Assembly: GCA_001767455.1 (NCBI GenBank)
Contig: MELC01000022.1
Location: 16,010-80,009 of the forward strand
Length of the DNA stretch: 64,000 bases
Reading direction: 5' to 3'
DNA from: Acidobacteria bacterium RIFCSPLOWO2_12_FULL_66_21
GTDB lineage: Bacteria; Acidobacteriota; Vicinamibacteria; Vicinamibacterales; 2-12-FULL-66-21
Of this stretch, positions 23,879 through 32,048 are shown one piece after another. The position numbers and the translations under genes were made by a program. Each line of letters begins with the position of its first letter. Within the stretch, counting starts at the first letter, position 1. Below the pieces are notes generated by a model, which was not told the origin of the DNA, did not search any database, and worked only from the letters and a program-made list of their open reading frames with translations.

Positions 23879-25651
23879 TCAGAGTGCGTTGACCAGTTGT
23901 TTGATCGCCGTCAGCCGCTCCTGCAGCTTCGCGCGGCCGCCGTCCGCGTCGATGCGCGCTGCAATCTGCGGCGGCAGGAACTGGCGATCCGTGCACTCGA
24001 GGATCGCCGCCGTCTCCTGCAGATCCCGCTCGAGCCCCTGCGTGGACGGCATGAACTCCGCCACGACCTGCGCCAGCGCCTCGCGCGTGATGTGATCGCT
24101 TCCCGCGATCAGCGACCGCCGCCACGCGCGGCCGACCATGCCCTCGATGTCCGCTCCCGACAGGTGCCCGCGCTGCGGGATCGGCGGCACGTCTTCCGGC
24201 GCGAGCCGCGATCCCATCTTGCCCGCCAGGATCAGGAACATCTTCCTGATCTCCTCGTCGTCGGTCGGGTAGAAGAGCGGAATGTGCACCTCCGCGCGTC
24301 CCTGGCGCTTGAGGTCGATCGGCAGCAGATCGGGGCGCGCCGTCAGCAGCATCCAGATGATCTGGCCGCGATACCGGGTGTCGCCCATCTGCGCCGCGAT
24401 CATCCCGAACACGCGGCTCGACGTGCCGGAGTCCCCTTCCGCCTCGCGGCTCCCCAGCGCCGCGTCCGCTTCGTCGACGACGACGACGACGGGCCCCATC
24501 GCGCGCAGCACCGCGAGCACGCGCTCGAGGTTCCCTTCGGTCTCGCCGACGTACTTCGACCTGAAGTTCTTGAGGACGACGCAGGGAACGCCGATCTCGC
24601 CGCTGAGGCACTGCGCGATGAACGACTTCCCCGTCCCGACCGGCCCGCAAATCAGATATCCCATCGGCAGGCTGTCGAGCGCGCCGCGCTTGAGCAGCGC
24701 CGCGTCCTCTCGCAGCCGCGCCTTGGCCGCCTCGTGGCCGACGACCGTGTCGAGCGTCCACTTCGGCTCGATGAACTCCAGCAGCCCGTGGCACTGGCGC
24801 TCGAGCAGCCGCTTCTTCAGCGCGCGGAACACGACCGCGTCGAGTCGTCGCCCGGCCTCCCTCGCGGACCGGACGAGGACGTTGAGGTCCGTGAGCGAGA
24901 TGCCCGCGGTCAGCTTCGCCAGCTCGGTCGCGTTGAAGTCCGAGAATCGCTGGAGCTCCTCAGCGGGCACCGTCGTCTCGAGAAACGCGTGGCGCTCCCG
25001 CTCGGCGGGCAACGGCACCTCGATGGAGGCGACGTGCGGGTTGCCGGTCAGACGATCGTTCAGGTCCACGAGCTTCTCGTCGATCAGCACGAACGCCATG
25101 TTCAAGCGCTTGACGTGCGGGCTCATCGCCCAGTTCAGCATCGTCACGAGCTGCGACGAGGACTGGAGGCTGAGCCGGCCGGGCTCGCCCGACGGGAACA
25201 CGTAGGACGCCTGGTCCATGATGAGGGCGAGGCTCAGGCGATCGTCCTGCGGCGCCATGATGTTGTTGCGGACGAACCGGTCGATCGCGGCAAACGTCGC
25301 GGCAGGATCCTTGGACAGCGCGCTGAGATCGCCGACCTTGCGGTTGGCGAGCGGCACGATCTCCTTCAGCCGCTTCTCGTCGCGCCCCGCGAAGGCGCGA
25401 AGGCCCTGGCCGAGGTCGTAGTGCAGCACGATCGACCAGCGCCCGAACACCTGCTCGGTGAGGAACTCGGCGAGACTGCCGGTCCGCGCCGGCTCGGATT
25501 CGCTGATCTTGAAGAGGTCGTAGGTGTTGCCATGGAGGATGAACGCCGACGTGGTGCCGGAGAAATACAGGTCCGCGAGCTGCGACGCCCACGCGGGAAA
25601 CCACTCAGGGAGCGTCTCCGGACGCCGGGGCGTGGCCGACTCAGGCGTCAT
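23879..25651 (-). CDS. Classic-clade AAA ATPase with degenerate N-terminal AAA module
   Basis: The product is 590 residues. The C-terminal module is complete: Walker A 'GPVGTGKS' (336-343), substrate-pore loop 'KYVGETEGN' (from 367), Walker B 'VVVVDEADAA' (389-398) and an arginine-finger region 'DLKRQGRAEV'. This layout matches Vps4/katanin/Cdc48-type remodellers rather than MoxR or ClpX types. Residues about 30-215 resemble a first AAA domain lacking Walker A ('ILHGNTYDLF', 'LALIMDQASYVF', 'AFVLIDEKLVDLNDRL'). Its 5' end overlaps the membrane coiled-coil gene by 11 bases. It is likely a hexameric cytoplasmic remodeller acting on a partner in this operon; the PspA-like protein is the obvious candidate. 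Confidence 0.85.
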   Translation of the reverse strand: MTPESATPRRPETLPEWFPAWASQLADLYFSGTTSAFILHGNTYDLFKISESEPARTGSLAEFLTEQVFGRWSIVLHYDLGQGLRAFAGRDEKRLKEIVPLANRKVGDLSALSKDPAATFAAIDRFVRNNIMAPQDDRLSLALIMDQASYVFPSGEPGRLSLQSSSQLVTMLNWAMSPHVKRLNMAFVLIDEKLVDLNDRLTGNPHVASIEVPLPAERERHAFLETTVPAEELQRFSDFNATELAKLTAGISLTDLNVLVRSAREAGRRLDAVVFRALKKRLLERQCHGLLEFIEPKWTLDTVVGHEAAKARLREDAALLKRGALDSLPMGYLICGPVGTGKSFIAQCLSGEIGVPCVVLKNFRSKYVGETEGNLERVLAVLRAMGPVVVVVDEADAALGSREAEGDSGTSSRVFGMIAAQMGDTRYRGQIIWMLLTARPDLLPIDLKRQGRAEVHIPLFYPTDDEEIRKMFLILAGKMGSRLAPEDVPPIPQRGHLSGADIEGMVGRAWRRSLIAGSDHITREALAQVVAEFMPSTQGLERDLQETAAILECTDRQFLPPQIAARIDADGGRAKLQERLTAIKQLVNAL

Positions 25652-26567
25652 TGCGGAGGACCTCGCGGAGATCGGTCTCGAGGATCGCCGGCGGCTCTTC
25701 GAGCTGGTCCGCGAGTCCCGTCAGGTGCTGCAGCTCGCTGACCGCCTTTTCCGTCTGCCGCATGCTCTCGGCGGCCGAATCGACCTGGCTGCTGAGGAAA
25801 TCCGGATCCTGGCGATTGACGGCCATTTCGGCGAGCGCCTGGATCTTCCCCTCGATGCGATCCAGCTCGATCGACACGAACTCGCCGTTCTTCTTCGCGC
25901 GCGCGAAGTTGTCGAGCCGCAGCTCCGCCATCGCGATGCTGTCCTGGAGCGACCGCACGATCCGCTCGTCGCCCCCCGTCTGCGCGGCGGCGAAGTTCTT
26001 CCTGAGCTCCTCCAGCCGCGACGTGATGTCCTGCCCGTCCATGCTCTGTAGGAACCGATCGAGCGCGGTCTTCGACACGAGCAGGCGAAGGAACAGCCAG
26101 AGCAGCCGATCGAGTCCCGGCGTGCGGATCTCCTCCGCCGAGTTCGCCTGGACGCCGGTCGCGCCGCGCACGCCCGCCGCGATGCCGCGCATGTCCACGC
26201 ACCGGGCGTGCAGCCGCTCGAACCGGCGGCGCGCGTCCAGCGGCAGTCCGCCCAGCATCGTGACGAGCGAGACCGGCGGCGCGGCCGGCGCCTGGTCGTC
26301 GCCGCCTCCCGTCCGAGCCGCATGCGCCTTCGCATCGATGGCCGCGCGGAACCGCGGCACCGAGATCAACCCGGTCAGGTACGTGACTTCTCCAGCCGCC
26401 ACGAGCGGGAGCAGCACCGGCGCGAGCGGCGTCAGCGCGGCCGCGGCCGTGCCGCCGACAAAGAACAGCAGGTTCCAGCGGAAGAGGAACGCCTCCCGCA
26501 GGTACTCCTTGAGGCCGGCGCCTTCCGGCGTGGTCCCTGCCGTTGTTCCGAGAGGATCTCTGTTCAT
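25641..26567 (-). CDS. Membrane-anchored coiled-coil protein of unknown function
   Basis: The product is 308 residues. Residues about 29-70 form a hairpin of two membrane helices (RWNLLFFVGGTAAAALTPLAP; VLLPLVAAGEVTYLTGLISV). A Gly/Pro linker and a long helical cytoplasmic region follow (TALDRFLQSMDGQDITSRLEELRK ... ELRLDNFARAKKNGEFVSIEL ... QVDSAAESMRQTEKAVSELQ). It is sandwiched between the ABC ATPase gene and the AAA ATPase gene, which it overlaps. It may be the membrane receptor or docking factor of the AAA enzyme. No known family is recognised. Confidence 0.8.
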   Translation of the reverse strand: MNRDPLGTTAGTTPEGAGLKEYLREAFLFRWNLLFFVGGTAAAALTPLAPVLLPLVAAGEVTYLTGLISVPRFRAAIDAKAHAARTGGGDDQAPAAPPVSLVTMLGGLPLDARRRFERLHARCVDMRGIAAGVRGATGVQANSAEEIRTPGLDRLLWLFLRLLVSKTALDRFLQSMDGQDITSRLEELRKNFAAAQTGGDERIVRSLQDSIAMAELRLDNFARAKKNGEFVSIELDRIEGKIQALAEMAVNRQDPDFLSSQVDSAAESMRQTEKAVSELQHLTGLADQLEEPPAILETDLREVLRNDA

Positions 26568-26582
26568 CAGTAGTCGCTAAAG

Positions 26583-26632
26583 AACAGTGTCCATCCGTGT
26601 CCTTCCCTGGTGATAGCTCTGTGTGCGTCCGT
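26583..26632. repeat. 9-bp type repeat remnant inside the operon
   Basis: GTGTCCATCCGTGTCCTTCC and a second GTGTGCGTCCGTGTTTC fill the 68-base gap between the ABC ATPase stop and the next start. These are reverse-complement units of the CACGGANGGA nonamer found at 13.0 kb. Confidence 0.5.
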
Positions 26633-26635
26633 GTT

Positions 26636-27433
26636 TCAATCTCCGGCCTTGGTGGACGTTTCGAGCTTCTCGATCAAATCCCGGATCTCGAACACCAGAT
26701 CGACGAACGATCGCTCGCGCTGCATCTCCTTCGGCGGCCGATCGGGGGGCGGCACCTGCATTTCCCGCAGGATGGTCCCCGGCGCCGACGAGAACACGTA
26801 CACGCGGTCACCAAGGTACACCGCTTCCTCGATCGAGTGTGTCACGAAGAACACGGTCGCCTGCGCTTCCCGCCACAGGTTGACGAGCAGCTCCTGCATG
26901 TTCAGGCGCGTCGTCGGATCGAGCGCGCCGAACGGCTCGTCCATCAAGATGATGCGCGGCGAGAGGATCAGCGTGCGCGCGATGGCCACCCGCTGGCGCA
27001 TGCCGCCGGACAGCTCGTGGGGATACTTCGGCGCGTCGCGCGTGATGTCGAGGCCGACCTTCGCGATCCACTCGCGGGCGCGCTCCCGCCGCTCCTTCGC
27101 CGCCACGCCGCGGCACTCGAGGCCGAACGCGACGTTGTCCTGCACCGTGCGGTTGTCGAACGACGTGTAGTCCTGGAAGACCATGCTGCGATCGGAGCCC
27201 GGGGGCCCGACCGGCTTGTCGGCGACGAGAACGGCTCCCTCGCTGGCCGGGTGGTGCGGCGGCAGCCCCGCGATGAGCCGCAGCACGGTGGACTTGCCGC
27301 AACCCGACGGCCCGAGGATCGCGATGAACTCCCCCTTGCCGGGGCGGTCGTCGACGGTGAAGTTGACGTCGCGGATCACCGTCGTCGCGCCGAAGCGCTT
27401 CGTCACGTTCTGGAACTGGACGACGTTCGGCAT
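26636..27433 (-). CDS. ABC transporter ATP-binding protein (NitT/TauT type)
   Basis: The product is 265 residues. Walker A 'GPSGCGKST', Q-loop 'MVFQDYTSFDNRTV', signature 'LSGGMRQRVAIARTL', Walker B 'IILMDEPFGALD' and H-loop 'VFFVTHSIEEA' are all present and match SsuB/TauB/NrtD-type importers. The start ATG shares one base with the permease stop (TGATG). The ORF-track N-terminal extension is a frame artefact. The C-terminal extension (PPPDRPPKEMQRERSFVDLVFEI) is family-typical. It powers the permease encoded just upstream. Confidence 0.93.
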   Translation of the reverse strand: MPNVVQFQNVTKRFGATTVIRDVNFTVDDRPGKGEFIAILGPSGCGKSTVLRLIAGLPPHHPASEGAVLVADKPVGPPGSDRSMVFQDYTSFDNRTVQDNVAFGLECRGVAAKERRERAREWIAKVGLDITRDAPKYPHELSGGMRQRVAIARTLILSPRIILMDEPFGALDPTTRLNMQELLVNLWREAQATVFFVTHSIEEAVYLGDRVYVFSSAPGTILREMQVPPPDRPPKEMQRERSFVDLVFEIRDLIEKLETSTKAGD

Positions 27434-28254
27434 CACTCCTCGACGACGCGGTAGGGGAACAGGCCGCGCTGGAACCAGAAGAGGAGGCGGTCGATGCCAA
27501 AGGCCAGCAGCCCGATGATGAGCAGGATCAGGATGATGTGCTCGGACAGTCCGCGGCGCTGGCTCGTCATCAGCAGGTAGCCGAGGCCGTGCTTCGCGTT
27601 GATCAGCTCGGCGAGCATGATGTAGCCGAACGCGAGGCCGAACAGGTGGCGCAGGCTGTTGTAGATGTCGGGCAGCGCCATCGGGACGAGCACCTTCCGC
27701 ACGATCTGCGAGGAGCTGGCGCCGAGGGTCTGCGCGGTTTCGACGTAGCGGTCCGGCACCGCCGTGATCGCGGCCACGACGTCCGAGTACACGAACGGCA
27801 CGCACGCGATGAAGATGAACATCACCTTCTGCGTCTCGTCGATGCCGAACCAGAGAATGGTGAGCGGGATCAGCGCGGCGACCGGGAGGTTCCGGCCGAA
27901 GAGCGCGAGCGGCGCGCCGGCCGCCTGCACGACGCGCCACGAACCGGCGACGATGCCGATGGGGATCCCGACGGCGGCGGCAAGCCCGAAGCCCACGAGG
28001 ACGCGTTGGAGCGTCGCCGCGATGCTCTCGACGAGGCCGCGGTCCTTCCACAGCGACGGAAAGCTGCGGAACACCTCGAGCGGGCTCGGCAGGATCACCG
28101 GAGACACGAAGCGGTTTTCAGGGCTGGCGCCGTAGGTCGCGAGCCACCAGAGCAGGAGTACGAAGGCCACTCCGCCCACGCCGACGAGCCGCCGCGCGGT
28201 CGGCCTCGGCGCGACCCTGAGCGCAAACAGCGCCCGTTTCGGTGCGGCGGCCAT
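27433..28254 (-). CDS. ABC transporter permease (NitT/TauT type)
   Basis: The product is 273 residues with six membrane helices. The EAA-loop region reads 'YVETAQTLGASSSQIVRKVLVPMALPDIYNSLR', and 'LPVAALIPLTILWFGIDETQKVMFIF' is typical of SsuC/TauC permeases. It forms a homodimeric channel for an anion or small organic substrate. It is directly abutted by the substrate-binding-protein gene (stop at 28255, start at 28254) and coupled to the ATPase gene. Confidence 0.93.
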   Translation of the reverse strand: MAAAPKRALFALRVAPRPTARRLVGVGGVAFVLLLWWLATYGASPENRFVSPVILPSPLEVFRSFPSLWKDRGLVESIAATLQRVLVGFGLAAAVGIPIGIVAGSWRVVQAAGAPLALFGRNLPVAALIPLTILWFGIDETQKVMFIFIACVPFVYSDVVAAITAVPDRYVETAQTLGASSSQIVRKVLVPMALPDIYNSLRHLFGLAFGYIMLAELINAKHGLGYLLMTSQRRGLSEHIILILLIIGLLAFGIDRLLFWFQRGLFPYRVVEE

Positions 28255-29982
28255 CTACTTGGGGGCCGTCGCCTCCGCCGGATACACCTTGATCTCGACG
28301 CGGCGGTTCTTCGCGTGGTTCTCCGGATCGGACGGATCGGCGGGACGATCCCACCCCATGCCCGCCGTCGAGAACTGGTTGGGCTGCAGCGACGAGAACT
28401 TGCGCACGATTGCTTCCTTCACGGCGTTCGCGCGGTTCAGCGACAGCTCCTGCACGAGGCTCTTCGGCACCTGGGCCTTCATCGACCCGTCGGTGTGCCC
28501 TTCGATCACGATGCGCGCCGCGCCGTACTGGCCGGCGAGCTTGCCGACCTCCTCGACGACGAACCCGACGTTCGGATCGTAGAGCTCCTCGACTTCCCTC
28601 CCCTCCGCGTTGCGCGTGATCTTCTTGGTGAGGTCCCAGGAGTTCGGGAAGAAGTGGATGACGACCGTCTTCGTCAGGATCTCGGTGCTCTCCCCCTGGA
28701 TCGACCCCGCGGCCGACGGCGCGAACTGGATGTCGTACTCGTTCTTCTGCGAGGCGTACTTCTGCTCGCTCGCGAGCTTCTGGATGATCGAGAAGTCCAT
28801 CACCTGGTCGAACGGCGTCTGCTGCGTGACGGCGTTGATCTTCTTGTAGAGGAAGTACGCGGTGTTCCAGGTCCGCTCGAAGTTGGTCGGGTTGTTCTGG
28901 TTCAGGAAGAACTCGCGGTTCTCCGCGTAATTGGTCGAGTGCGCGTCGCCGAGCATCCCGAGCGTGTCGCTCTCGGGGATCGAGTAGCCGGCGGCCATCA
29001 GCTTCGCGACCTTCTGCCGGTTCTCCTGCGTCTTCAGGTCGATCATCGCGTCGAAAATGCCGCGGACGATCCCTTCCATGATGTCCGGGTTGTCCTTCGC
29101 GAAGTCCGCCCGCGCGAACCAGATGTCGGCGATCAGCTTGTTCGCGGTGGCCGTCGTGACGATCAGCTTGTTGCCGCGGACCTTCTCGAGGTTGTAGATG
29201 TCGGGCGCCCAGGTGACGCATCCGGCGAGCCGCTTGTCGGCGTTGAACGCGGCGGCGGCCTGGAAGGCGTCCTGCGTGAACTTGAAGTCCACTTCGGCCG
29301 GCTGCACGCCGGCGTTGATCAGCGCGTTGAGCACGAAAAAGTGCGACGGCGAGTTCTGCGCGAGCACCACCGTCTTCCCGCGCAGCTCCGCCATCGTCTT
29401 GATCGCATCGCGGACGACGATGCCGTCGCCGCCGTTCGACCAGTCGACCTGCTGGTAGACGCGCGGCATGACGCGCGAGTCCTTGCGCAGCCCCTCGAGG
29501 AACAGCGGCACCATGTCGAGCGTGGCCCAGCCGACGTGCAGGTTGCCCGCCGCATACGCATCGCGCATCGCGATCGGGTCGTCGATCAGGACCAGCTCGA
29601 CCTTGAAGTCCTTGCCCGAGGGGCTCTTCCACAACTTGCCCGGCTTGAACCCGTTGTTCGCGTAGATAATCGGGCCCCAGCCCGCCCACACGTTGATGGC
29701 GAAGCGGACGGTGCGATCCGCCATCGCCGTGTAGTTCGAGATGCCCTTGACCTCGGGCAGCTTCGCCGCGGCGACGTAGTTGTATTCCTTGACCGTCGTG
29801 ATGCCCGAGGTGTCCGGCGCCTCGGCGCCCCCCTTCATCTGCTTCAGCTCTTCCTGAGAGAAGGTGCCGGAATCCCGCTTCGGCCCGATCGCGCCGTACC
29901 GCCAGAGCGCGAGGCCGACGAGCGCGAGGACGACGACGAGCACTGCGACGTAGAACGCTGGTTTCGGCTGTCCGTTCGCCAT
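28255..29982 (-). CDS. ABC substrate-binding protein fused to an OmpA peptidoglycan-binding domain
   Basis: The product is 575 residues. Residues about 8-28 are an uncleaved-looking membrane anchor (FYVAVLVVVLALVGLALWRYG). Residues about 85-400 form an NMT1/TauA-type binding domain ('RFAINVWAGWGPIIYANNGF', 'NLHVGWATLDMVPLFLEGL', 'GKTVVLAQNSPSHFF'). The C-terminus (about 455-570) is an OmpA-like domain with 'IVIEGHTDGS' (from 491), 'LSLNRANAVKEAIV' and 'NRRVEIKV', including the Asp/Arg pair that grips diaminopimelate. Ordinary binding proteins roam free or are lipid-anchored; this one could bridge inner membrane and cell wall. The ligand is unknown. Confidence 0.9.
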   Translation of the reverse strand: MANGQPKPAFYVAVLVVVLALVGLALWRYGAIGPKRDSGTFSQEELKQMKGGAEAPDTSGITTVKEYNYVAAAKLPEVKGISNYTAMADRTVRFAINVWAGWGPIIYANNGFKPGKLWKSPSGKDFKVELVLIDDPIAMRDAYAAGNLHVGWATLDMVPLFLEGLRKDSRVMPRVYQQVDWSNGGDGIVVRDAIKTMAELRGKTVVLAQNSPSHFFVLNALINAGVQPAEVDFKFTQDAFQAAAAFNADKRLAGCVTWAPDIYNLEKVRGNKLIVTTATANKLIADIWFARADFAKDNPDIMEGIVRGIFDAMIDLKTQENRQKVAKLMAAGYSIPESDTLGMLGDAHSTNYAENREFFLNQNNPTNFERTWNTAYFLYKKINAVTQQTPFDQVMDFSIIQKLASEQKYASQKNEYDIQFAPSAAGSIQGESTEILTKTVVIHFFPNSWDLTKKITRNAEGREVEELYDPNVGFVVEEVGKLAGQYGAARIVIEGHTDGSMKAQVPKSLVQELSLNRANAVKEAIVRKFSSLQPNQFSTAGMGWDRPADPSDPENHAKNRRVEIKVYPAEATAPK

Positions 29983-30003
29983 AAGTGCAGACTCCTGTCC
30001 GCG

Positions 30004-30768
30004 TTAAGAATTCGTCTGTTTCTCGGCCACCGGCTCGGTGGTCGCGGGACCGAGGTCCTTCGCCGTCTGCGCGACCGGCGTGGTTTCGGGAGACTTGAGG
30101 CCGAGCTCCACCTCGAAGTCCGTGAGCGCCTGCTCGGCGAGCTGCGCCTGCATGCGCTCCTCGGCATCGATCGCGGCGATGCCTTTGGCCGAGAGGTCCG
30201 CCGCGACGCGCACCTTGCCGCGGTTCTGATCGATCTTCTGCTGGATGACGGCCTCGATCTCGCCGAAGTCGGTCGTGAGGTTCATGTCGAAGGTTTCCGA
30301 CAGCTTGGCGATCTCCGCCTCGGCGCTGCTCATCTTCAGCTCGGCGTCGTACTTCTGGATCTTGTCGCGCAGCTCGATCAGCTTCTCGTTGGCGTGCTGG
30401 ATCTTCTTCAGGCTGTTGCCGTAGGCGGTCTCGTGCATCTGGAGCTGCTGCTCGTTCGCGGCGTGCTCCGTCTTGGCTTTCTGCAGCTCCAGGGCGAACT
30501 TGGCCGCCGTCACGCGATCTCCGGCCTTGAGGTACGCCTTCGTCTCCGCCTCGAGCTTCTGCACGTGCGAGCGGTTGGCCTGGACCTGGCGCGTGACGCG
30601 CTCGACGAGCCCGCGATATTGCTCGAGGCCGACGCGGCCTTCCTTCAGCTGGGCGACCGCCTGGTCGTACTCGTAGCGCATCTGCGCGACGGGATCCGCT
30701 TCCCAGAAGAGGTTGGCGACCTTGTTGATCTGCGCCATCATCGCGGACCAGAACTTGTGGAGGATCAC
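30004..30768 (-). CDS. PspA/IM30-like coiled-coil protein (ESCRT-III superfamily candidate)
   Basis: The product is 254 residues, almost entirely helical. An amphipathic N-terminus (FWSAMMAQINKVANLFW) precedes a long hairpin with PspA spacing: 'ADPVAQMRYEYDQAVAQL', 'LEAETKAYLKAGDRVTAAKFALEL', 'LKKIQHANEKLIELRDKIQKYDAEL'. The 'A..A..L..GDR..A..AL.LQ' turn region corresponds to the PspA helix alpha2-alpha3 junction. A variable Thr/Pro/Glu tail ends the protein. PspA family proteins polymerise on and remodel stressed inner membrane. Its operon includes a Vps4-like AAA ATPase. Assignment is by pattern only, so moderate. Confidence 0.7.
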   Translation of the reverse strand: MILHKFWSAMMAQINKVANLFWEADPVAQMRYEYDQAVAQLKEGRVGLEQYRGLVERVTRQVQANRSHVQKLEAETKAYLKAGDRVTAAKFALELQKAKTEHAANEQQLQMHETAYGNSLKKIQHANEKLIELRDKIQKYDAELKMSSAEAEIAKLSETFDMNLTTDFGEIEAVIQQKIDQNRGKVRVAADLSAKGIAAIDAEERMQAQLAEQALTDFEVELGLKSPETTPVAQTAKDLGPATTEPVAEKQTNS

Positions 30769-30800
30769 GGGCGTCTCCTTGTGCCAGTTGTCCGACGTAA

Positions 30801-31580
30801 TTACTTCTTGACGGGTTCCCGCTCGCCGGCGTCGATCGCCTCGGCCAGGATCTTGCCCTGGTAGACCCCTTCGAGCGCCGCCTGCAGCTCGCCGCCGGTG
30901 CCGGCGCCCAGGACGTCGCCGCCGACCTGCTTCAGGAACGCAAACTTCACGGGGCTCGTGTCGAACGCGACGAAGTAGATCTGCACCGCTCCTTCGCTCT
31001 TCCTGTAGATGTCCCGCGCCACGTCGTCCGGATCCCGGCCCGTCGTGTTGTCGCCGTCGGTCACGACCAGAATGTACTTCCGGAAGACGCCGGCTCGATA
31101 GAGCGCGGGCCGGGCCTCGCGCAGCGCGTCGCCGATGGCCGTGCCGCCGCCCGGTCGCGGCAGATTGGCCAGCGCGGCACGGACCGTCTCGCGATTGTAG
31201 CGTTGAATGGGCAGCAGCTCGCGCGGGCTGCTCGCGAAGCTGTAGATGCCGATTTTGATCGGAAAGTCAGGGCGCTTCGCCACGAACGCGTCGGTCGCGT
31301 TCAGCATCGTCTCCAGCGCCTCGCGCGCGATGACGTGCTTCGGCCGGCTCTCGCCGGGCGGGTCTTCCTTCATCGAGCCGGAGGTGTCGACGAGGATGGC
31401 GACCGCGGCACCCAGACCCTCTTCGACCTCCGCCTGATACGGCGCGGACTCGCTGGCGCGCGCCGGTGTCCCGGCCTGCTCGGGACGGTCGGCTCGCCGG
31501 CTGCTCTGATAGAGGCTGAAGGCGAGCACCGCCGCCAGCACCAGGTAGCCGACCGGGCTCCCTCCCCTACGCGTGCTCAT
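30801..31580 (-). CDS. Membrane-anchored von Willebrand factor A domain protein
   Basis: The product is 259 residues. One N-terminal membrane helix (VGYLVLAAVLAFSLYQ) is followed by a VWA domain. The MIDAS metal site is intact: 'ILVDTSGSM' (Asp65-Ser67-Ser69), the Thr in 'GGGTAIGDAL' and the Asp in 'LVVTDGDNTTG'. It therefore should bind Mg2+ and a protein partner with an acidic residue, in the periplasm if the helix is N-in. It is the promoter-proximal gene of the eight-gene operon. VWA plus AAA pairs are common, but usually the AAA is MoxR-type, unlike here. Confidence 0.88.
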   Translation of the reverse strand: MSTRRGGSPVGYLVLAAVLAFSLYQSSRRADRPEQAGTPARASESAPYQAEVEEGLGAAVAILVDTSGSMKEDPPGESRPKHVIAREALETMLNATDAFVAKRPDFPIKIGIYSFASSPRELLPIQRYNRETVRAALANLPRPGGGTAIGDALREARPALYRAGVFRKYILVVTDGDNTTGRDPDDVARDIYRKSEGAVQIYFVAFDTSPVKFAFLKQVGGDVLGAGTGGELQAALEGVYQGKILAEAIDAGEREPVKK

Positions 31581-32048
31581 GGCTCTGTTGCCTCGCTCTT
31601 GCGCAGCCTCAAACGCCCCCCGCCGCCGTGTTGCGCAGCCCGCCAGGGCCGCCCGACAGGAGCTGCTGAAACGGGCGGAAATGCGTCTTGCAGTCTAGCG
31701 TCGGGTGCCGGCCGAATCAAGCCGGCCCCGGCGAGTTGCGGCTGGACGGCGGTGAGCGTAGCCGCACGAAGACAGCCCTGTGCCGGGTGTCCCGCCGTCC
31801 CGCCGTCCCGGCCGTCCCGCCGTCCCGCTGAGACGCACCCACGGTTTTCACCGCACGAAGACCACAAAGCACACGAAGGACACGAAGACAGCAAAGCTCT
31901 TTTGGATCCCTTTCTCAGTCTTCGTGAACTTTGTGAACTTCGTGCTCTTCGTGCTGAAAAGCCGTCGGCTCGTGCATCGTCGGGGTGTGTATCGGCGGGA
32001 TGTGTTCGATGGACTGAGCGGCGATCTTCGAGTGTTAGAATCGGCCGC
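31581..32048. repeat. Repeat-filled divergent intergenic region (8-bp and inverted 9-bp arrays)
   Basis: No gene is seen in this 468-base gap. At 31788-31830 there are five octamers of GTCCCGCC type. At 31851-31898 nonamers of CACGAAGNN run forward, and at 31919-31957 the complementary TTCGTGAAC/TTCGTGCTC nonamers run back, so the two arrays can fold into a long imperfect hairpin. The promoter of the minus-strand operon must lie between here and 31580. Confidence 0.75.
32036..32041 (+). promoter_or_regulatory. Candidate -10 box (TAGAAT) very close to the start codon
   Basis: TAGAAT ends seven bases before the ATG at 32049 and no Shine-Dalgarno lies between. If used, transcription would begin at or next to the ATG, giving a leaderless mRNA. 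Confidence 0.4.

Noticed and set aside
27538-30864. 1108-residue plus-strand ORF across the ABC/PspA genes
   Set aside because: Third-position GC shadow; Arg/Asp/Leu-rich text without motifs, opposite to well-supported genes.
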